A stretch of 64,000 nt of DNA, from the NCBI GenBank assembly GCA_016124535.1, contig WGNK01000041.1, forward strand, positions 62,001 through 126,000. Direction: 5' to 3'. Made by a program: the position numbers and the translations under genes. Origin of the DNA: Azospirillum sp. (lineage in GTDB: Bacteria; Pseudomonadota; Alphaproteobacteria; Azospirillales; Azospirillaceae). The notes under the pieces were generated by a model that was not told the origin of the DNA, made no database searches, and saw only the letters and a list, made by a program, of their open reading frames with translations. Positions 34,296 through 45,878 of this stretch are shown here, one piece after another (the first letter of the stretch is position 1; each line of letters begins with the position of its first letter).

Positions 34296-36020
34296 TCAGC
34301 CGGATTTGGCCGGCGGCGGCTCGTTTGCCCCGGTCGCGGCCTTCAACAGGCCGTCGACCGGATTGTTGCCGGCGAATCCGGCTTCGGCGAGCAGACGATC
34401 GACGATCGGAGCATTGGCGCGATAGGCGAGCAAGGCTTCGACGAAGCGGTCGGCTCCCCCCGCCGGTGCACCGGCTCCGGGTGCGGCGCCTCCGCCCAAA
34501 GCGGTGCCACCCCGCTGCCCCATGTCGATGATCTTGACCTCGCCGATCTTCTCGATCGGGCGCACCGCCTCGGCCAGCGCCAAGGGGATGATCCGCAGCC
34601 GCTCTTTGGTGACCTCAAGATCGATGATCGCCGCCGACAGCGTATTGCGGGCTTCGTTGAGCCGGCGCTGGCCCTCGGCATCGACCTCGTATTCGCGCGC
34701 CTTGGCTTCGGCCCGGACCTTGACCGCTTCGGCCTCGGCCACCGCCTCGGTGCGCAGCGCCTGGGCCCGGTCCTGGGCGGCATCGTGTTCGGCACGGGCC
34801 GCCACGGTGACCTTGGTCGCCTCCTGTTCCGCCTGCTGGCGCGCCGAAATCACCGCGATCTGGCGTTCGCGCTCGGCGCGAGCCACCTCGCGCGCGGTCG
34901 CGACCCCTTCCTCGGCGGCGGTGGCAAGCGCCCTCGCCTCTTCCGCCTGGGCACGCGCCTCGGATTCGGCGCGGCTCTTATCGGCGACCAGGATCGCACG
35001 CTCCTGGTTGGCGATCTCGATGTCCCGCTGCTTGGCGATCTTGAGCGTCTCGGCGTTGCGTTCGCTTTCGATCCGGCGGCTCTGGATGGCGAGGTCGGCC
35101 TCGATCTGGGCGCTCTCGCGCGCCTGCTTGGCCGTGGCCTGCCGCTCGGCAATCGCCAGCTCGGAGATGATCCGGGCCTCTTCCTCGGCACGCCTGGCCT
35201 CGGCCTCCTTCTGGGCCGCTTCGGCGCGGGTCGCGGCGGTCTTGTTGGCGATGTCGCGCTGCTGATTGAGCTCGGCCTCCTGCTTCTGGCGCTCGATGTC
35301 GAGCGTGCGCTGGCGCGCCTCGAGGTCCTGCTGGGCGATCGCGACCTCGGCATCGCGCACGGTCTTGTTGCGCTCCTGGCGCTTTTGCTCGGTGATGCGC
35401 ACCAGGGCGGCCAGCCCTTCGGCATCGAACGCATTGTTGGGATTGAAGAATTTCGTATCGGTCTGATCGAGTTTGGTCAGCGACGCGCTTTCCAGCTCCA
35501 ACCCGTTGAGTTCGAGGTCGCGCGCCACCGTGGTCTGGACCGCCTGGACGAAATCGGCCCGCTGCTCCTGGAGATCGGCCAGCGACATGGTTGCGGCGAC
35601 GCTGCGCAAGGCATCGACGAACTTGGCCTCGACCAGTTCGCGCAGCAATCCCGCATTGTTGGTGCGGTCGCCGAGCGTCTGGGCCGCGAGAGCAATCGAG
35701 CTGGCATCCGGCTTGACCCGGACATAGAACTCGACCCCGATATCGACCCGCATCCGGTCTTTGGTGATCATGGCATCGGCGTCCTTGCGCTGGACGTCGA
35801 GCCGCAGGGTCTGGAGATTGACCCAGCAGATGCTCTGAAACACCGGCAGCACCACGGCACCGCCGTCCTGGATGACCTTCTGGCCGCCGAGGCCGGTGCG
35901 GACGAAGGCCCGGTCTTTGGCCGATCGGACGTAGAGCCGGGCAATCACCAGGCCGATACCGAGGATCGCCACCAGGACCAACAGCGCCGGCAGCATGAGC
36001 ACGATCAACTGATCCGCCAT
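34296..36020 (-). CDS. Flotillin-like SPFH protein (YqiK/FloT type)
   Basis: 574 residues. N-terminal membrane helix (about 5-30), SPFH domain (about 35-210) with LPVFQSICWVNL and DRMRVDIGVEFYV, then a very long Ala/Glu/Arg coiled coil (about 215-480) and a Gly/Ala-rich C-terminus. Membrane-associated scaffold expected to form oligomers in functional microdomains. The YqiJ-type gene ends 27 bases upstream on the same strand, the usual pairing. Confidence 0.93.
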   Translation of the reverse strand: MADQLIVLMLPALLVLVAILGIGLVIARLYVRSAKDRAFVRTGLGGQKVIQDGGAVVLPVFQSICWVNLQTLRLDVQRKDADAMITKDRMRVDIGVEFYVRVKPDASSIALAAQTLGDRTNNAGLLRELVEAKFVDALRSVAATMSLADLQEQRADFVQAVQTTVARDLELNGLELESASLTKLDQTDTKFFNPNNAFDAEGLAALVRITEQKRQERNKTVRDAEVAIAQQDLEARQRTLDIERQKQEAELNQQRDIANKTAATRAEAAQKEAEARRAEEEARIISELAIAERQATAKQARESAQIEADLAIQSRRIESERNAETLKIAKQRDIEIANQERAILVADKSRAESEARAQAEEARALATAAEEGVATAREVARAERERQIAVISARQQAEQEATKVTVAARAEHDAAQDRAQALRTEAVAEAEAVKVRAEAKAREYEVDAEGQRRLNEARNTLSAAIIDLEVTKERLRIIPLALAEAVRPIEKIGEVKIIDMGQRGGTALGGGAAPGAGAPAGGADRFVEALLAYRANAPIVDRLLAEAGFAGNNPVDGLLKAATGANEPPPAKSG

Positions 36021-36046
36021 GACGAGGTATCCTCCTCAACCCTGGT

Positions 36047-36817
36047 TCATTTGCGTGGTTCACTCGTCCGGTCCGCCTGCCCGGTTGGCGTTCCGGCCGG
36101 AATCACCAGCAGAACGCCGCCGCGGCAGCCGACGACGACGGCACTGCCGCCCTGGGCGATCTCGATGCCCGGTTCGGCTGGTTCCAGACGGGGAAAGTGC
36201 CAATTACCGCGCCGATCCTGGAGCTTGCCGCGGGCGACCACCCCGGCGCGCACCGGTCCCACCGTGACCTCGACCCCGGCGCCGATGAAATCGCCATCGA
36301 CCACGGCATAGCTTTCGTCGCGCGGTACCAGTTGCCCGATTGAACGGCTGGCCAGCCGGGTCGCGGGCACCGCGACGAACCCGGCGAGCACGACCGCAAC
36401 CATACCCGGCAATGGCGCCACCAGCGCCGCCGCCAGCCCCTGAGCCAGAAACCCGAAGGCGGAAAAGCTGGCGAGCAGCGCCATCAGCAGCGTCAGCACT
36501 GGCACCCGGCCGGCATTGAGCCAATCGAAGGCGCTGGCCAGCGGGCCGGGGTGGTGGGCCTGATTTCCCCCCTGCCCCTGAATTCCCTCAGGATGCGGAA
36601 ATGGAAAGGCATCGGTGCCGACCGACGGCCCGTCGGGGATGGCCGCCTCGGCCATCGCGGCATCCGGCGGACCGGCCTCGAAACCGACCGCACTGTCGAT
36701 CGCCCCCGAAGCCGAAGCGCCCAACAGCAAAGTCACCAGTTCAACCGCGACCAGCCCGGCCAGAATCAGGGCGGCGGTCGAAAATGGCGCAAAACCAGGG
36801 CTTGCGAGCAATTCCAC
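36047..36817 (-). CDS. YqiJ/NfeD-like membrane protein partnered with flotillin
   Basis: 256 residues from GTG 36817 (GGAG 7 bases upstream). Hydrophobic helix near the N-terminus (ALILAGLVAVELVTLLLG), a Pro/Gly-rich linker, two to three further helices (about 115-175), then a soluble C-terminal beta domain of OB-fold type (about 180-245). This is the YqiJ architecture; in E. coli yqiJ and yqiK (flotillin) are adjacent. Likely anchors or regulates the flotillin. In-frame starts up to 36910 add an unconserved segment. Confidence 0.82.
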   Translation of the reverse strand: MELLASPGFAPFSTAALILAGLVAVELVTLLLGASASGAIDSAVGFEAGPPDAAMAEAAIPDGPSVGTDAFPFPHPEGIQGQGGNQAHHPGPLASAFDWLNAGRVPVLTLLMALLASFSAFGFLAQGLAAALVAPLPGMVAVVLAGFVAVPATRLASRSIGQLVPRDESYAVVDGDFIGAGVEVTVGPVRAGVVARGKLQDRRGNWHFPRLEPAEPGIEIAQGGSAVVVGCRGGVLLVIPAGTPTGQADRTSEPRK

Positions 36818-36873
36818 GGCGTGGCTCCGGTCGTGGCATGCGCGGCCGGGCCCCTGTCGAGCCCCCGACCGCT

Positions 36874-36901
36874 GGCCGAGAGATATGGGTCTCTCCCGGC
36901 C
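36874..36901 (-). terminator. Hairpin downstream of acs
   Basis: Nine paired positions plus one mismatch in a stem starting with GGCC/GGCC, about 20 bases past the acs stop. No T-run follows in the leftward direction, so termination activity is uncertain; it may separate acs from the yqiJ-flotillin unit. Confidence 0.3.
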
Positions 36902-36919
36902 AGTCGGCAAGGCGAACCA

Positions 36920-38860
<1,941 letters not shown>

Positions 38861-39003
38861 AGGCTGGCGGTTCCCCCAAGAGTTTGTGTGGTTATAGCAG
38901 CTCGGTCCCGGAGACCCGGTCACGGTCCCTCTTTTTACCTCTCCTTAAAGAACGGCATTATCCACAGTTGGCCGGATCGAGACAAGCGACGTGTCGTCGC
39001 CCG

Positions 39004-39020
39004 AAAACCGGCTCAGCCGG
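39004..39020 (-). terminator. Terminator hairpin overlapping the EVE gene stop
   Basis: Read leftward, CCGGC-TGA-GCCGG is followed by TTTTC; the loop is the stop codon of the EVE gene. Short stem and only four T, but placed correctly at the end of the YciI-EVE unit. Confidence 0.45.
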
Positions 39021-39426
39021 AGAGTCCGCCCAATTCACAAATCCGCCGCCATTCCTCGTCGGCAACCGGTGAAACCGACAGCCGGGACTGACGGACCAGG
39101 GCCATGCCGGCCAGCGTCGGGTCCGCCTTGATTTGCTTCAGACTGACCGGGTGGAGCAGCGGCAGAATCGGGCCGACATCGATCATGCCGAAGCGGCCGC
39201 TGGAATCGGACGGATCAGGATAATACTCGCGCACCACTTCGGCAATGCCGACAATCTCAAGTCCCTCGTTGGAGTGGTAGAAGAAGCAGCGGTCGCCGAC
39301 CTCCATCGCCTTGAGATTATTCGCCGCCTGATGGTTGCGAACGCCGTTCCAATGGGTTCGCCCGTCCGCGACCAGCTGATCCCAGGAATATTTGAACGGT
39401 TCCGACTTGAGCAGCCAGTGGGCCAT
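39013..39426 (-). CDS. EVE domain protein (PUA-like fold)
   Basis: 137 residues. The opening HWLLKSEPFKYSWDQL and WNGVRNHQAANNLK, GDRCFFYHS are typical of EVE/PUA-like proteins that bind modified bases in DNA or RNA. Starts 2 bases after the yciI stop; a GTG at 39432 overlaps it. The YciI-EVE pair is common in alphaproteobacteria. Biological role not established. Confidence 0.92.
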   Translation of the reverse strand: MAHWLLKSEPFKYSWDQLVADGRTHWNGVRNHQAANNLKAMEVGDRCFFYHSNEGLEIVGIAEVVREYYPDPSDSSGRFGMIDVGPILPLLHPVSLKQIKADPTLAGMALVRQSRLSVSPVADEEWRRICELGGLSG

Positions 39427-39428
39427 GG

Positions 39429-39722
39429 TCACGCCGCGGCAGGAGACGGGATCACCTGGCGAAACGGGTGGATCGCCACCGACTGGAACAGGCCGGCGGC
39501 GCCATAGGGATCGCCGTCACGGAAGGCCTCGGCGGCGGCCCGGTCGGCGCACTCGACCACCAGCAGGCTGCCGACCATGCCGGTACCGTCGTCGGAGAGC
39601 AGCGGCCCGGCCAATAAGATGCGGTCGCCAAGACTCTTCAGATAGGCAAGATGAGCCGCTCGATTGGCCAGGCGAACCTCGCCATGGCCGGGCTTGTCGG
39701 TGCAGTAGACCATGAACAGCAT
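39429..39722 (-). CDS. YciI-like protein
   Basis: 97 residues, alpha/beta-barrel dimeric fold. MLFMVYCTDKPG, R-x-x-H-LAYL and GSLLVVECADRAAAEAFRDGDPY match the YciI family, whose conserved His-Asp pair suggests an enzyme of unknown substrate. Between the Ser-for-His kinase gene (13 bases) and the EVE gene, same strand. Confidence 0.93.
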   Translation of the reverse strand: MLFMVYCTDKPGHGEVRLANRAAHLAYLKSLGDRILLAGPLLSDDGTGMVGSLLVVECADRAAAEAFRDGDPYGAAGLFQSVAIHPFRQVIPSPAAA

Positions 39723-39735
39723 CGGAAGAGTCTCC

Positions 39736-41115
39736 TTAAACAGGCCGCAAGCGCTGGCCGGGGAAGATCGCGCGGACCACGGTGCCGCGCCCGACCGCGC
39801 TGGTCAACTCCAGACGGCCGCCGTGGCCCTCGACCAGTGCCTTGGCCAGGGGCAAGCCCAACCCGGTGCCGTCCTCGCGCCCCGGATTGCCGCTGCCGAT
39901 CCGGCCGAACGGCGCCATCGCCGTGGTGATGTCCGCGGCGGCAATGCCAATGCCGGTATCGGCCACCGCCAACACCAGATCGCCGGCCTCGTCGCACGCC
40001 GCCGACACCGTCACCCGACCGCCCGACGGCGTCGACTTGATCGCATTCGACAGCAGATTGCCGAGGATCTGGTTGAGGCGCCGGGGATCGGCGACCAGCG
40101 GCGGCAGTCCTGGAGCCACCTCGCAGGTCAGCGCTAGCTTCTTGTGGCGCGCCGGCAGCGCCATCATCCGCATCATGTGCGCGATGGTGCGGCTGAGATC
40201 GAGCGGCTCCTCATCGAGCACCATCCGGCCCGCCTCGATTCGGGCCATGTCGAGGGTGTCGTTGATCAATTCTAGGAGATGGCGGCCGGCGGTCAGGATA
40301 TCCTGTGCGAATTCGGCATAGGTCGCATGGCCGAGCGGGCCCAGACTCTGCTCGACCAGGAACTCTGAGCAGCCGATCACCGCGTTGAGCGGCGCCCGCA
40401 GCTCCGAGCCGACCAGGGTCAGGAAGCGCGTGCGGAGATGGGCGCCCTCCTCGGCATCGCGACGCGCCACCACCATGGCGTCCTCCAGCCGTTTGCGCTC
40501 GCTGATATCGAGCGCAATCGAGGCGACGCCGCGCACCGTACCATCATCGCCGTGAAGCGGCACCAATGCCACCAGCCAGTCCCGGATCACGCCATCGACC
40601 CCGGCATACTGGTCTTCGAACAAAGGCGGCGCGCGGCCGTTGTCGATCACATCGCGCTCGCGGCTCCGGACATGGGCCCCGCGGGTGTCCCCGGCCAGAT
40701 CGGGATCGGTGCGGCCGACCGACTGGTCCGGCGTGACGCCGAACTGCCGGGCCAGATGCCGGTTCATGAACAGATAGCGCAGAGCCGCGTCCTTGATCCC
40801 GATCGCGATCGGGATTTCATCGAACATCCGGCGCAGCTGCCCGGGAATCGGATCCGGGCGGTTGAGATCCAGGGTCGCCAGCCGCCAGAACGGTGGAGCG
40901 CCAAAATCGACGACCTGCAATTCGGCATTCGCCGGCAGCGTCACCAGCGTTCCGGCCATGGCATCGGCGGTGCTGTTGAGCGCCCGCGCGAAGGCGGCGG
41001 TCGCCTGGAGGCAGCGCCCGCGCTCGTCGAGCAGTGCGATGGGCGCCGAGGTTGCTGCGAACAGCGCCTGGGCCACCGTGATCGCGTTCCGCTCCGCCGT
41101 GGGATTGCTCATCAT
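39736..41115 (-). CDS. PAS histidine-kinase-like protein lacking the phospho-acceptor His
   Basis: 459 residues from ATG 41115 (GAGGG 8 bases upstream). N-terminal PAS-like region, a PAS domain (about 90-210), a HisKA-type dimerisation domain and an intact HATPase domain (NLLSNAIKS, VADTGIGI, DGTGLGLPLA). In the H box the family SHELRTPL reads GSELRAPL: the phospho-His is replaced by Ser237 (codon TCG, complement of 40405-40407). ATP binding should be possible, canonical autophosphorylation not. DivL of Caulobacter, with Tyr at this position, is a known precedent of a signalling pseudokinase. Divergent from the receiver-kinase at 41401. Confidence 0.9.
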   Translation of the reverse strand: MMSNPTAERNAITVAQALFAATSAPIALLDERGRCLQATAAFARALNSTADAMAGTLVTLPANAELQVVDFGAPPFWRLATLDLNRPDPIPGQLRRMFDEIPIAIGIKDAALRYLFMNRHLARQFGVTPDQSVGRTDPDLAGDTRGAHVRSRERDVIDNGRAPPLFEDQYAGVDGVIRDWLVALVPLHGDDGTVRGVASIALDISERKRLEDAMVVARRDAEEGAHLRTRFLTLVGSELRAPLNAVIGCSEFLVEQSLGPLGHATYAEFAQDILTAGRHLLELINDTLDMARIEAGRMVLDEEPLDLSRTIAHMMRMMALPARHKKLALTCEVAPGLPPLVADPRRLNQILGNLLSNAIKSTPSGGRVTVSAACDEAGDLVLAVADTGIGIAAADITTAMAPFGRIGSGNPGREDGTGLGLPLAKALVEGHGGRLELTSAVGRGTVVRAIFPGQRLRPV

Positions 41116-41400
41116 CGACGCCGCCCTCAAGCCCTTCCTGGTGGCCGAAATGGCCAGGGTGCCCTTTTACGTCATCATCGCGGTTGACGATCCGCTGTCA
41201 AGACCACCATCCAGCCCGGTCGGGGACAAAAAGTCATAAATTATTAAGGGTTAAGCTGCGACAATCGCGGTCGATCGAGGCGCTTGCCGGGCCCCCCCGG
41301 GTGGACTTCGTGGCGGGTGTCCGCTCTGCCGTGCGTGATTTCGCAGACGCCGGGGCTGATCTTGCGGGACAAGCGCGCCAGCGACCGCTAGACTTCGACC

Positions 41401-42651
41401 ATGATCGACTTCGATGACGATGTCATGATCTTCTCCCAAGAGTCCGCGCCCGATGCCTCGGCCGCGGCGCTAACGGCTGCGCCCGACCCCTGGAAGATTT
41501 TGGTGGTCGACGACGACGATGGCGTGCTGGCGATCACCCGGGCGGCCCTTGCCGGCTGCCAGTTCATGGGCCGGCCGCTGGAGCTGATTCTGGCCAATTC
41601 CTCAGCCCGCGCCCGGCATCACTTGCGCGAGCGTCCCGATATCGCGCTGGTCCTGCTCGACGTGGTGATGGAGACCGAAGACGCCGGGCTGCGTCTGACC
41701 CGCGAAATCCGCGAGGACATGAACCGTCAGGCGCTGCGCATCATCCTGCGCACCGGCCAACCCGGCATGGCGCCGGAGCGCGAGGTCGTGCTGCGCTACG
41801 ATATCAACGACTACCGGCTGAAGACCGACATGACCGTGCAGTCGCTGTTCACCACGGTGATCGCCGGCTTGCGCGGCTACCACGAGATCGCCTCGCGGAT
41901 CCGCGCCGAAGAGACGGCGATCATGGCCAACCGCGCCAAATCCCAATTCCTCGCCAACATCAATCACGAACTGCGAACGCCGCTGAACGCTATCATCGGT
42001 CTTGCCGAGCTGATGGAAAGCGAGGTCTTCGGCCCGATCGAGAACGAGCAGTATCGCCAGTTCCTGGGCGACATCACCCGATCCGGGCGCGACCTCTACG
42101 AGACCCTGGAAACCATCCTCGACGTTGCCAGTTTCGAAATCGGCACAGTGGTACTGCGACCGGAAGCGCTCGTCATGGCTCCATTCCTGGAGCGTTCGGT
42201 CCGGACCATGCGCCCGCTGGCCGACGAGGCGGGACTGACGTTGCGCCTGGACTTGCCCGAAACCCTGCCGCTGTTGTGGGCGGACCCGCGTCGGCTGCGC
42301 CAGGCGCTGTTGGGGCTGGTCGCCAATGGCATCAAGTTCAGCCAACCCGGCGGTCTGGTCTCGGTCACGGTGTCGCCCGCCGCCGACGATCACATCGCGA
42401 TCACCATCGCCGACCAGGGCATCGGCATGACCGCTCGGGAAACCGCCGCCGCGCTGATGCCATTTTCCCAGATCGATGGCGGGTTGCCGGGGCGTCTCCA
42501 GGGGACCGGCCTGGGCCTGCCGCTGGCCGCCCTGATCGTCGAGCGCCACCACGGCCGGCTGGCGATCGAAAGCGAACCTGGACAGGGCACCACCGTCCGC
42601 CTGACCCTGCCCTCCACGCTGGCAGCCGAGGCCCGCGGCCTCAAAGTTTAG
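41401..42651 (+). CDS. Receiver-histidine kinase (REC-HisKA-HATPase)
   Basis: 416 residues, soluble. N-terminal receiver (about 30-160) with VVDDDDG, phospho-Asp in LLDVVMETEDAG and DINDYRLKTDMT, a form typical of receivers that in other proteins precede DUF3369-HD-GYP. Then HisKA with His189 in [14 protein letters not shown] and HATPase with VANGIKFS, ADQGIGM and GTGLGLPLA. The order means it can take a phosphoryl group at the N-terminus and signal through its kinase core. Converges with the hybrid kinase; both stops lie in a tandem duplication. Confidence 0.9.
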   Translation: MIDFDDDVMIFSQESAPDASAAALTAAPDPWKILVVDDDDGVLAITRAALAGCQFMGRPLELILANSSARARHHLRERPDIALVLLDVVMETEDAGLRLTREIREDMNRQALRIILRTGQPGMAPEREVVLRYDINDYRLKTDMTVQSLFTTVIAGLRGYHEIASRIRAEETAIMANRAKSQFLANINHELRTPLNAIIGLAELMESEVFGPIENEQYRQFLGDITRSGRDLYETLETILDVASFEIGTVVLRPEALVMAPFLERSVRTMRPLADEAGLTLRLDLPETLPLLWADPRRLRQALLGLVANGIKFSQPGGLVSVTVSPAADDHIAITIADQGIGMTARETAAALMPFSQIDGGLPGRLQGTGLGLPLAALIVERHHGRLAIESEPGQGTTVRLTLPSTLAAEARGLKV

Positions 42652-42664
42652 GCCTCAAGGTTTA
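42637..42664. repeat. 14-base tandem duplication spanning two convergent stop codons
   Basis: Copies at 42637-42650 and 42651-42664 match at 13 of 14 bases (GGCCTCAAAGTTTA and GGCCTCAAGGTTTA). The rightward gene's TAG (42649-42651) sits at the junction and the leftward gene's TAA is the end of copy two. Probably a slippage duplication. Confidence 0.8.
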
Positions 42665-44377
42665 AGGCGGCGTTCCCCCGGCGCCCGAACCGCCGGCCCG
42701 GCCATTGATGGTGAGCAACGCACCGAGGATATCGAGCAGGCCCTGAAGGCGGATCGGCTTGCTCAGCCAGGTGCGGAAGCCGGCGGCGAGGCCGCGCTGG
42801 ATGTCCGCACTCATCGCCAGCGCGGTCACCGCCACCACCGGGATGCTCCGGCTCGTCTCGTCGCGCTGCAGGCGCTCCAACACCTCGAAGCCATCGATCG
42901 TCGGGAGATGGATGTCGAGCAGGATGACGTCGGGACACGCCTGTCGGGCTAATGCCAGACCCTCCTCGCCGGTCCGCGCATGGATCAGCTGGCCCTCGGG
43001 AATGTGATCGAACAGGCCGGACAGCAGACGAGCATTGGCAAGATTGTCTTCGATATAAAGAACAGTAAACCGGCCGAACGCAGCCAGGGCCTGAGTGCTC
43101 GGCGGGAGTTCGATCCCGGACCGCCGGTTGGACTCTCCGGCGGCGGCGGGAACATCGACCCAGAAGCGGCTGCCCCGTCCGGGTATGCTGTCGAAACCGA
43201 TCACAGCATCCATCAGCAGCGCGAGCTGGCGGGACAGCGCGAGGCCGATCCCGGTCCCTTCGATCTCGGTAAACTCGGCGCCCAGCCGGTTGAAGCGCTG
43301 GAACAGCTGGGACTGGCGATCGAGCGGGATGCCCCGGCCGGTGTCCGCGACCATGATTCGGACCCGCTGTCGGGGGGCAAGCGGCACCACCGAGACCGTC
43401 ACCGCGCCACCCTCGACATTGTACTTGATGGCATTCGACAGGAAATTGCTCACGATCTGGGTCAGCCGGGTCGCATCGGCACGAACCTTCAGCGCAACAT
43501 GGTCGCCGGCGTTGAAGCCGACCCGGATCGCCCGTTGGCCCGCCAGGGCGCGTAGCCCGACCACGGCGTCGGCGACCACCTGGGCGACCGGCACGTCCTC
43601 GATCGACAGGCGGACCCGCTTGGCCTCGACCTTGGCCAGGTCCAGGATGTCGTCGATCAGTTTCAGCAAATGCGAGCCGGCGGCGACGATGTGCCCGACA
43701 AATTCCGCTTGATCGGCGCCCGTCCCAGGGTCGCTGTCGATCTGGAGCAGCTGGGAAAACCCGATGATCGAGTTGAGCGGAGTGCGCAATTCGTGGCTCA
43801 TGCTGGCCAGGAACTCGGACTTGGCGACATTGGCGATGTCGGCGGCGTCGCGGGCCAGCCGGAGTTCCTCGACCGTGTGCGCGAGTTCGTCGGCTTGCCG
43901 ACGCAAAAACCGCTCGCGCCGTGCCGCCGCGGAAACGTCGGCGATCTGGATCAGGCAAAAGCGGTCGCCCGCCGTGGTGCCGAGCGGTTTCAGCGAGACG
44001 TTTTGCTCGATCGGCTCGCGGCTGCCCTGACCCGATTCGACCGCAAACAACGGAAACGGCATCCGATTGAGCGTCGGCGACAGAATCTGCGCGCGCCGGT
44101 GGTCCAGGCAATCTCTGACCGCGACTGAAATGCGGCGCCCGAGCCGTTCGCCGAACAGCGTCTCGAGGGTGCGGCCACAGGCTGCCGCTGCGCTGACCCC
44201 GGAGCGGCGCGCCAGCCAGGCATTCCAGCGCACCACCCGGCCGGCACGGTCGATCACCGCGATCCCGAGATCGGCGTGTTCCATGATCGGCAGATCGGCA
44301 ATATCCGCCATCGCTAGCTCGGCGATCCCCACAGCCGCCAGGCTGGCGTCGGCATCCGCCGACTCAATCGCCGTCAT
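42662..44377 (-). CDS. Hybrid histidine kinase (PAS-HisKA-HATPase-REC)
   Basis: 571 residues, no membrane span. PAS-like N-terminal region (about 30-150), HisKA with phospho-His in [16 protein letters not shown] (near residue 195), HATPase ([28 protein letters not shown]) and a C-terminal receiver with phospho-Asp in [15 protein letters not shown] and KPIRLQ. All catalytic residues present. AGGAG 9 bases before the ATG. It is the last gene of a leftward unit with the CheY-like and CheC genes. No Hpt protein is nearby to carry the phosphoryl group onward. Confidence 0.92.
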   Translation of the reverse strand: MTAIESADADASLAAVGIAELAMADIADLPIMEHADLGIAVIDRAGRVVRWNAWLARRSGVSAAAACGRTLETLFGERLGRRISVAVRDCLDHRRAQILSPTLNRMPFPLFAVESGQGSREPIEQNVSLKPLGTTAGDRFCLIQIADVSAAARRERFLRRQADELAHTVEELRLARDAADIANVAKSEFLASMSHELRTPLNSIIGFSQLLQIDSDPGTGADQAEFVGHIVAAGSHLLKLIDDILDLAKVEAKRVRLSIEDVPVAQVVADAVVGLRALAGQRAIRVGFNAGDHVALKVRADATRLTQIVSNFLSNAIKYNVEGGAVTVSVVPLAPRQRVRIMVADTGRGIPLDRQSQLFQRFNRLGAEFTEIEGTGIGLALSRQLALLMDAVIGFDSIPGRGSRFWVDVPAAAGESNRRSGIELPPSTQALAAFGRFTVLYIEDNLANARLLSGLFDHIPEGQLIHARTGEEGLALARQACPDVILLDIHLPTIDGFEVLERLQRDETSRSIPVVAVTALAMSADIQRGLAAGFRTWLSKPIRLQGLLDILGALLTINGRAGGSGAGGTPP

Positions 44378-44408
44378 AGTGTGGCACTCCTGACCCGGTC
44401 TCCGGCTG

Positions 44409-45023
44409 TCACGATGGGTAATTCTCGATCAACCGTTGCGCAGCCTGACTGAACGCATCGATTGCGGGCATATCGAGAACGAACAGGATATGGCCGCGGA
44501 CGTCCTCTTTCTGCACGCTGAACTGAATGCGCAGCAGGATAACGTGGCCGAATGGATCCTCGGTGCAGTCGGCAACGATCGCGGCGGGTTCCGCTTCAAT
44601 GTAGACCGGCAGCGCGTTGACGATTTCCTGTCCCAAGCAGTCGGCGATGCTCGACAGGCAGGCATTGAGGATAATGTTGCCGACCTCCAGCAGAGCGTCG
44701 CGTTCAAGCTCGGTGATGGTATCGATCGTGCTGCCATTGGACAGCAGGGCACGGACCAGCTGCAGGCTCTCCCGCGCAGGGAACACCAGCAAGGCATTGC
44801 CACTGAACGGGCCGTCGAATTCCTGGCGGACGATGCTGGCCAGTCCCTGCCACTGCTCTTTGGCCAGGGCCAGGAATTCGTTCTTTCGCACGATCTCGAA
44901 TTCGGGGACGGTCAGGGCCACTTCTTCCTCGATCAACGAACTCAGGACACTTGCCGCCTGGCCGATGCCGAGGTTGAAAATCTCGGTCAGGGCATCCTGA
45001 ACGATTGGATCGAGGGCGATCAC
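44409..45023 (-). CDS. CheC-type CheY-P phosphatase
   Basis: 204 residues. Two copies of the CheC/FliY/CheX active-site pattern (Glu-x2-Asn): [17 protein letters not shown] near the N-terminus and [24 protein letters not shown] in the middle. Such proteins dephosphorylate CheY-P and can bind CheD. Flanked by a CheY-like gene (11 bases upstream) and the hybrid kinase (31 bases downstream), so the likely substrate is that CheY-like protein. Confidence 0.88.
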   Translation of the reverse strand: MIALDPIVQDALTEIFNLGIGQAASVLSSLIEEEVALTVPEFEIVRKNEFLALAKEQWQGLASIVRQEFDGPFSGNALLVFPARESLQLVRALLSNGSTIDTITELERDALLEVGNIILNACLSSIADCLGQEIVNALPVYIEAEPAAIVADCTEDPFGHVILLRIQFSVQKEDVRGHILFVLDMPAIDAFSQAAQRLIENYPS

Positions 45024-45034
45024 GGCGCCGGCCC

Positions 45035-45403
45035 CTAGGCGCTGCCGTCGAGGAATGCGGCGATCTTCTCCCGGCTGACCGGCTTGGCCAGAAAGGTCAG
45101 GCCGAGTTCCGCGGCCCGTTGGCGCATCGAGGTTTGCACATTGGCGGTGAGCAGGGCCAGCTTGGCGTCAGGAGTCCTCTGCTGGATCACCTCGGCCAAT
45201 TCAATGCCGTTCATTCCGGGCATATTGAAGTCGATGGTGGCGAAGGCCGGCGCGCCTCTCTCCTCAATCAGACGCAGCGCCTCGTCGCCGTCGGCGGCTT
45301 CCAGGACATCGAAATCAGTGCGGATGGCAAGCAGATACATCCGCACCATTTTCCGGGCAAGGCGGGCATCGTCGACGATCAGAAACCGGTCTTGGTCAGC
45401 CAT
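45035..45403 (-). CDS. CheY-like response regulator
   Basis: 122 residues, single receiver. VDDARLARK, phospho-Asp in TIDFNMPGMNGIE, Thr in LLTANV and Lys in LAKPV are intact. First gene of a leftward unit with CheC and a hybrid kinase, which are likely phosphatase and phosphodonor. Not closely similar to the CheY of the chemotaxis operon. Confidence 0.92.
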   Translation of the reverse strand: MADQDRFLIVDDARLARKMVRMYLLAIRTDFDVLEAADGDEALRLIEERGAPAFATIDFNMPGMNGIELAEVIQQRTPDAKLALLTANVQTSMRQRAAELGLTFLAKPVSREKIAAFLDGSA

Positions 45404-45542
45404 CGAATCATTCCCTCAGCCGTTGCTCTGATGCTGATGACCGCGCACTCTATGCCCGGTTGCCCGGGCCTGGTCCAGTTTCATCAGAGCGGGCTCTGCC
45501 GGACCAACCCTGGCGAAACGACCCCCGACCGCGGCGTCCGCC

Positions 45543-45878
45543 TCACGGTCCGGGCCTGGCCGGCGATGCCGGCGCCGCACCGGGCGCGACCACGGCAACC
45601 ACGGTTCCGCTCTGGACATCCAGCACCACCACCCGATCGCCGCCGCCCGGCTGGCGGACCAGCATCGCCAGCCGGCCACCGGCGGCCATCAGTTGCTCGA
45701 CCCGCGCGCCCTCCTCGAAGCCGAGCCCAAGCCGCAGGGGGGCATCGGTCGCGATCCTTGGCTTGTTGGCGTAGGATGCCGGATCGGTGAACCGCTTGTA
45801 AACTTCGAGGCCGATCGCGACGAAACCGACGGCAATGATAACCGCGCCCAGCAAGAGGGTGACTTTGAGGGCTCTCAC
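45543..45878 (-). CDS. Small single-span membrane protein (probable DUF6476)
   Basis: 111 residues from GTG 45878: VRALKVTLLLGAVIIAVGFVAI begins with one transmembrane helix at the N-terminus, then a soluble domain of short beta strands. This resembles DUF6476 proteins that in alphaproteobacteria sit beside rluD and rpoH, as here. Function unknown. The start lies in CACGTG, which also gives a GTG for the divergent rluD; longer starts (to 45995) would overlap the rluD coding region. Confidence 0.65.
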   Translation of the reverse strand: MRALKVTLLLGAVIIAVGFVAIGLEVYKRFTDPASYANKPRIATDAPLRLGLGFEEGARVEQLMAAGGRLAMLVRQPGGGDRVVVLDVQSGTVVAVVAPGAAPASPARPGP

